Assembly (NCBI GenBank): GCA_947632415.1
Contig: CANRPB010000073.1
Coordinates: forward strand, 1 to 6,805
Length of the DNA: 6,805 nt
Origin: an uncultured Bacilli bacterium
GTDB taxonomy: Bacteria; Bacillota_I; Bacilli_A; RF39; UBA660
Direction: 5' to 3'
Made by a program: the position numbers and the translations under genes. Numbering within the stretch: position 1 is the first letter of the stretch; the number at the start of each line of letters is the position of its first letter. The notes beneath the pieces are model-generated. The model saw nothing but the letters and a program-made list of their open reading frames with translations, searched no databases and was not told the DNA's origin. Shown here in pieces: positions 6,540 through 6,805 of this stretch.

Positions 6540-6805
6540 ATGGAGGTGTTTATTATAAGAAAATATTTAGAACAAGGTAAAGTTTTAAAATTAATGCGTG
6601 ATGTTGTTTTTAAAAATGTAATGAAAGACAAAAATAATCGTGAATTTTTAGCTAAAATTATCAATATTGCCACTAAAATAGACTATAACTATTTACTTGA
6701 TAATATCATTATAACCGATACTGATACTCTAGAAGCCAATATTTATAATCATCATAATACTGGTGACTTAGTTGTTATTATCGAAGACATGAAAATCAAT
6801 ATTGA
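6540..6805 (+). CDS. Rpn family (PD-(D/E)XK nuclease/putative transposase) protein, N-terminal fragment cut by window end
   Basis: The frame is open from 6519 to the window end with no stop. From the ATG at 6540 it gives 88 residues. Seen are KYLEQGKVLKLMRDVVFKNV (8-27), then NREFLAKIIN (33-42), a variable stretch, and GDLVVIIEDMKINI (75-88). This resembles the N-terminus of Rpn/PDDEXK_2 proteins: a D-x-x-FK opening, then an aspartate strand and an inIExQ/N strand. Asp76 would be the catalytic aspartate. The window stops on 'ga', the first two bases of the expected catalytic Glu codon. Family members are DNA endonucleases that promote recombination and often occur in many copies. The start is unclear. 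The strong GGAGGTG (6542-6548) lies after the ATG at 6540 and has no ATG, GTG or TTG five to ten bases beyond it, only ATT (6552) and ATA (6555). Unlike its neighbours, its plus strand is not A/C-biased. Confidence 0.65.
   Translation, partial: MEVFIIRKYLEQGKVLKLMRDVVFKNVMKDKNNREFLAKIINIATKIDYNYLLDNIIITDTDTLEANIYNHHNTGDLVVIIEDMKINI

Noticed and set aside
1..6805. CRISPR array, tRNA or rRNA genes, insertion sequence ends, toxin-antitoxin or phage cassette
   Set aside because: No regularly spaced repeats, cloverleaf-like sequences, rRNA-like blocks, terminal inverted repeats or paired small genes were seen on either strand.

Overview
The window looks like a chromosomal segment of an AT-rich, low-GC Gram-positive (Bacillota-like) bacterium. 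It probably comes from an uncultured lineage with a reduced genome, but the sequence alone does not settle the taxon. Tryptophan is encoded by TGG and TGA ends one gene, so the standard bacterial code applies. Most starts have good Shine-Dalgarno sites. A penicillin-binding protein implies a peptidoglycan wall. An AI-2E-type permease upstream of alaS recalls the yrrI-alaS order of Bacillus.

Layout. Positions 1-321 hold a decayed minus-strand FtsX-type ABC permease whose reading frame changes several times. Positions 390-410 hold a 21-bp imperfect palindrome just upstream of a plus-strand bifunctional penicillin-binding protein gene (420-2369). A bidirectional terminator (2368-2397) separates this gene from a convergent minus-strand operon. 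Read 5' to 3' on the minus strand, that operon runs: a promoter with a perfect -10 box (6409-6437), an AI-2E family membrane protein (6385-5222), a deoxynucleotide-monophosphate-kinase-like P-loop protein (5229-4687), a dephospho-CoA-kinase/UPF0200-like P-loop protein (4690-4142), and a compact alanyl-tRNA synthetase (4135-2396). The junctions are overlapping or adjacent, so the four genes are probably co-transcribed and translationally coupled. At the right edge, divergently transcribed, is the start of an Rpn/PD-(D/E)XK nuclease-transposase family gene cut off by the window end.

Composition. From about 420 to 6400 the plus strand is extremely rich in A and C and poor in G and T, whichever strand codes. 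This fits the minus strand being the replication leading strand, with the PBP gene head-on and its codon usage bent to the skew. The Rpn gene breaks the pattern, which fits recent arrival.

The most notable points are the compact AlaRS (no beta-barrel domain, no C-Ala domain, CGGPH in place of CGGTH), the two nucleotide-kinase-like genes wedged between the permease and alaS, the permease fossil, the palindrome before the PBP gene, and the unclear start of the Rpn gene. I found no CRISPR array, tRNA, rRNA, insertion sequence with ends, or wholly unknown multi-gene system.
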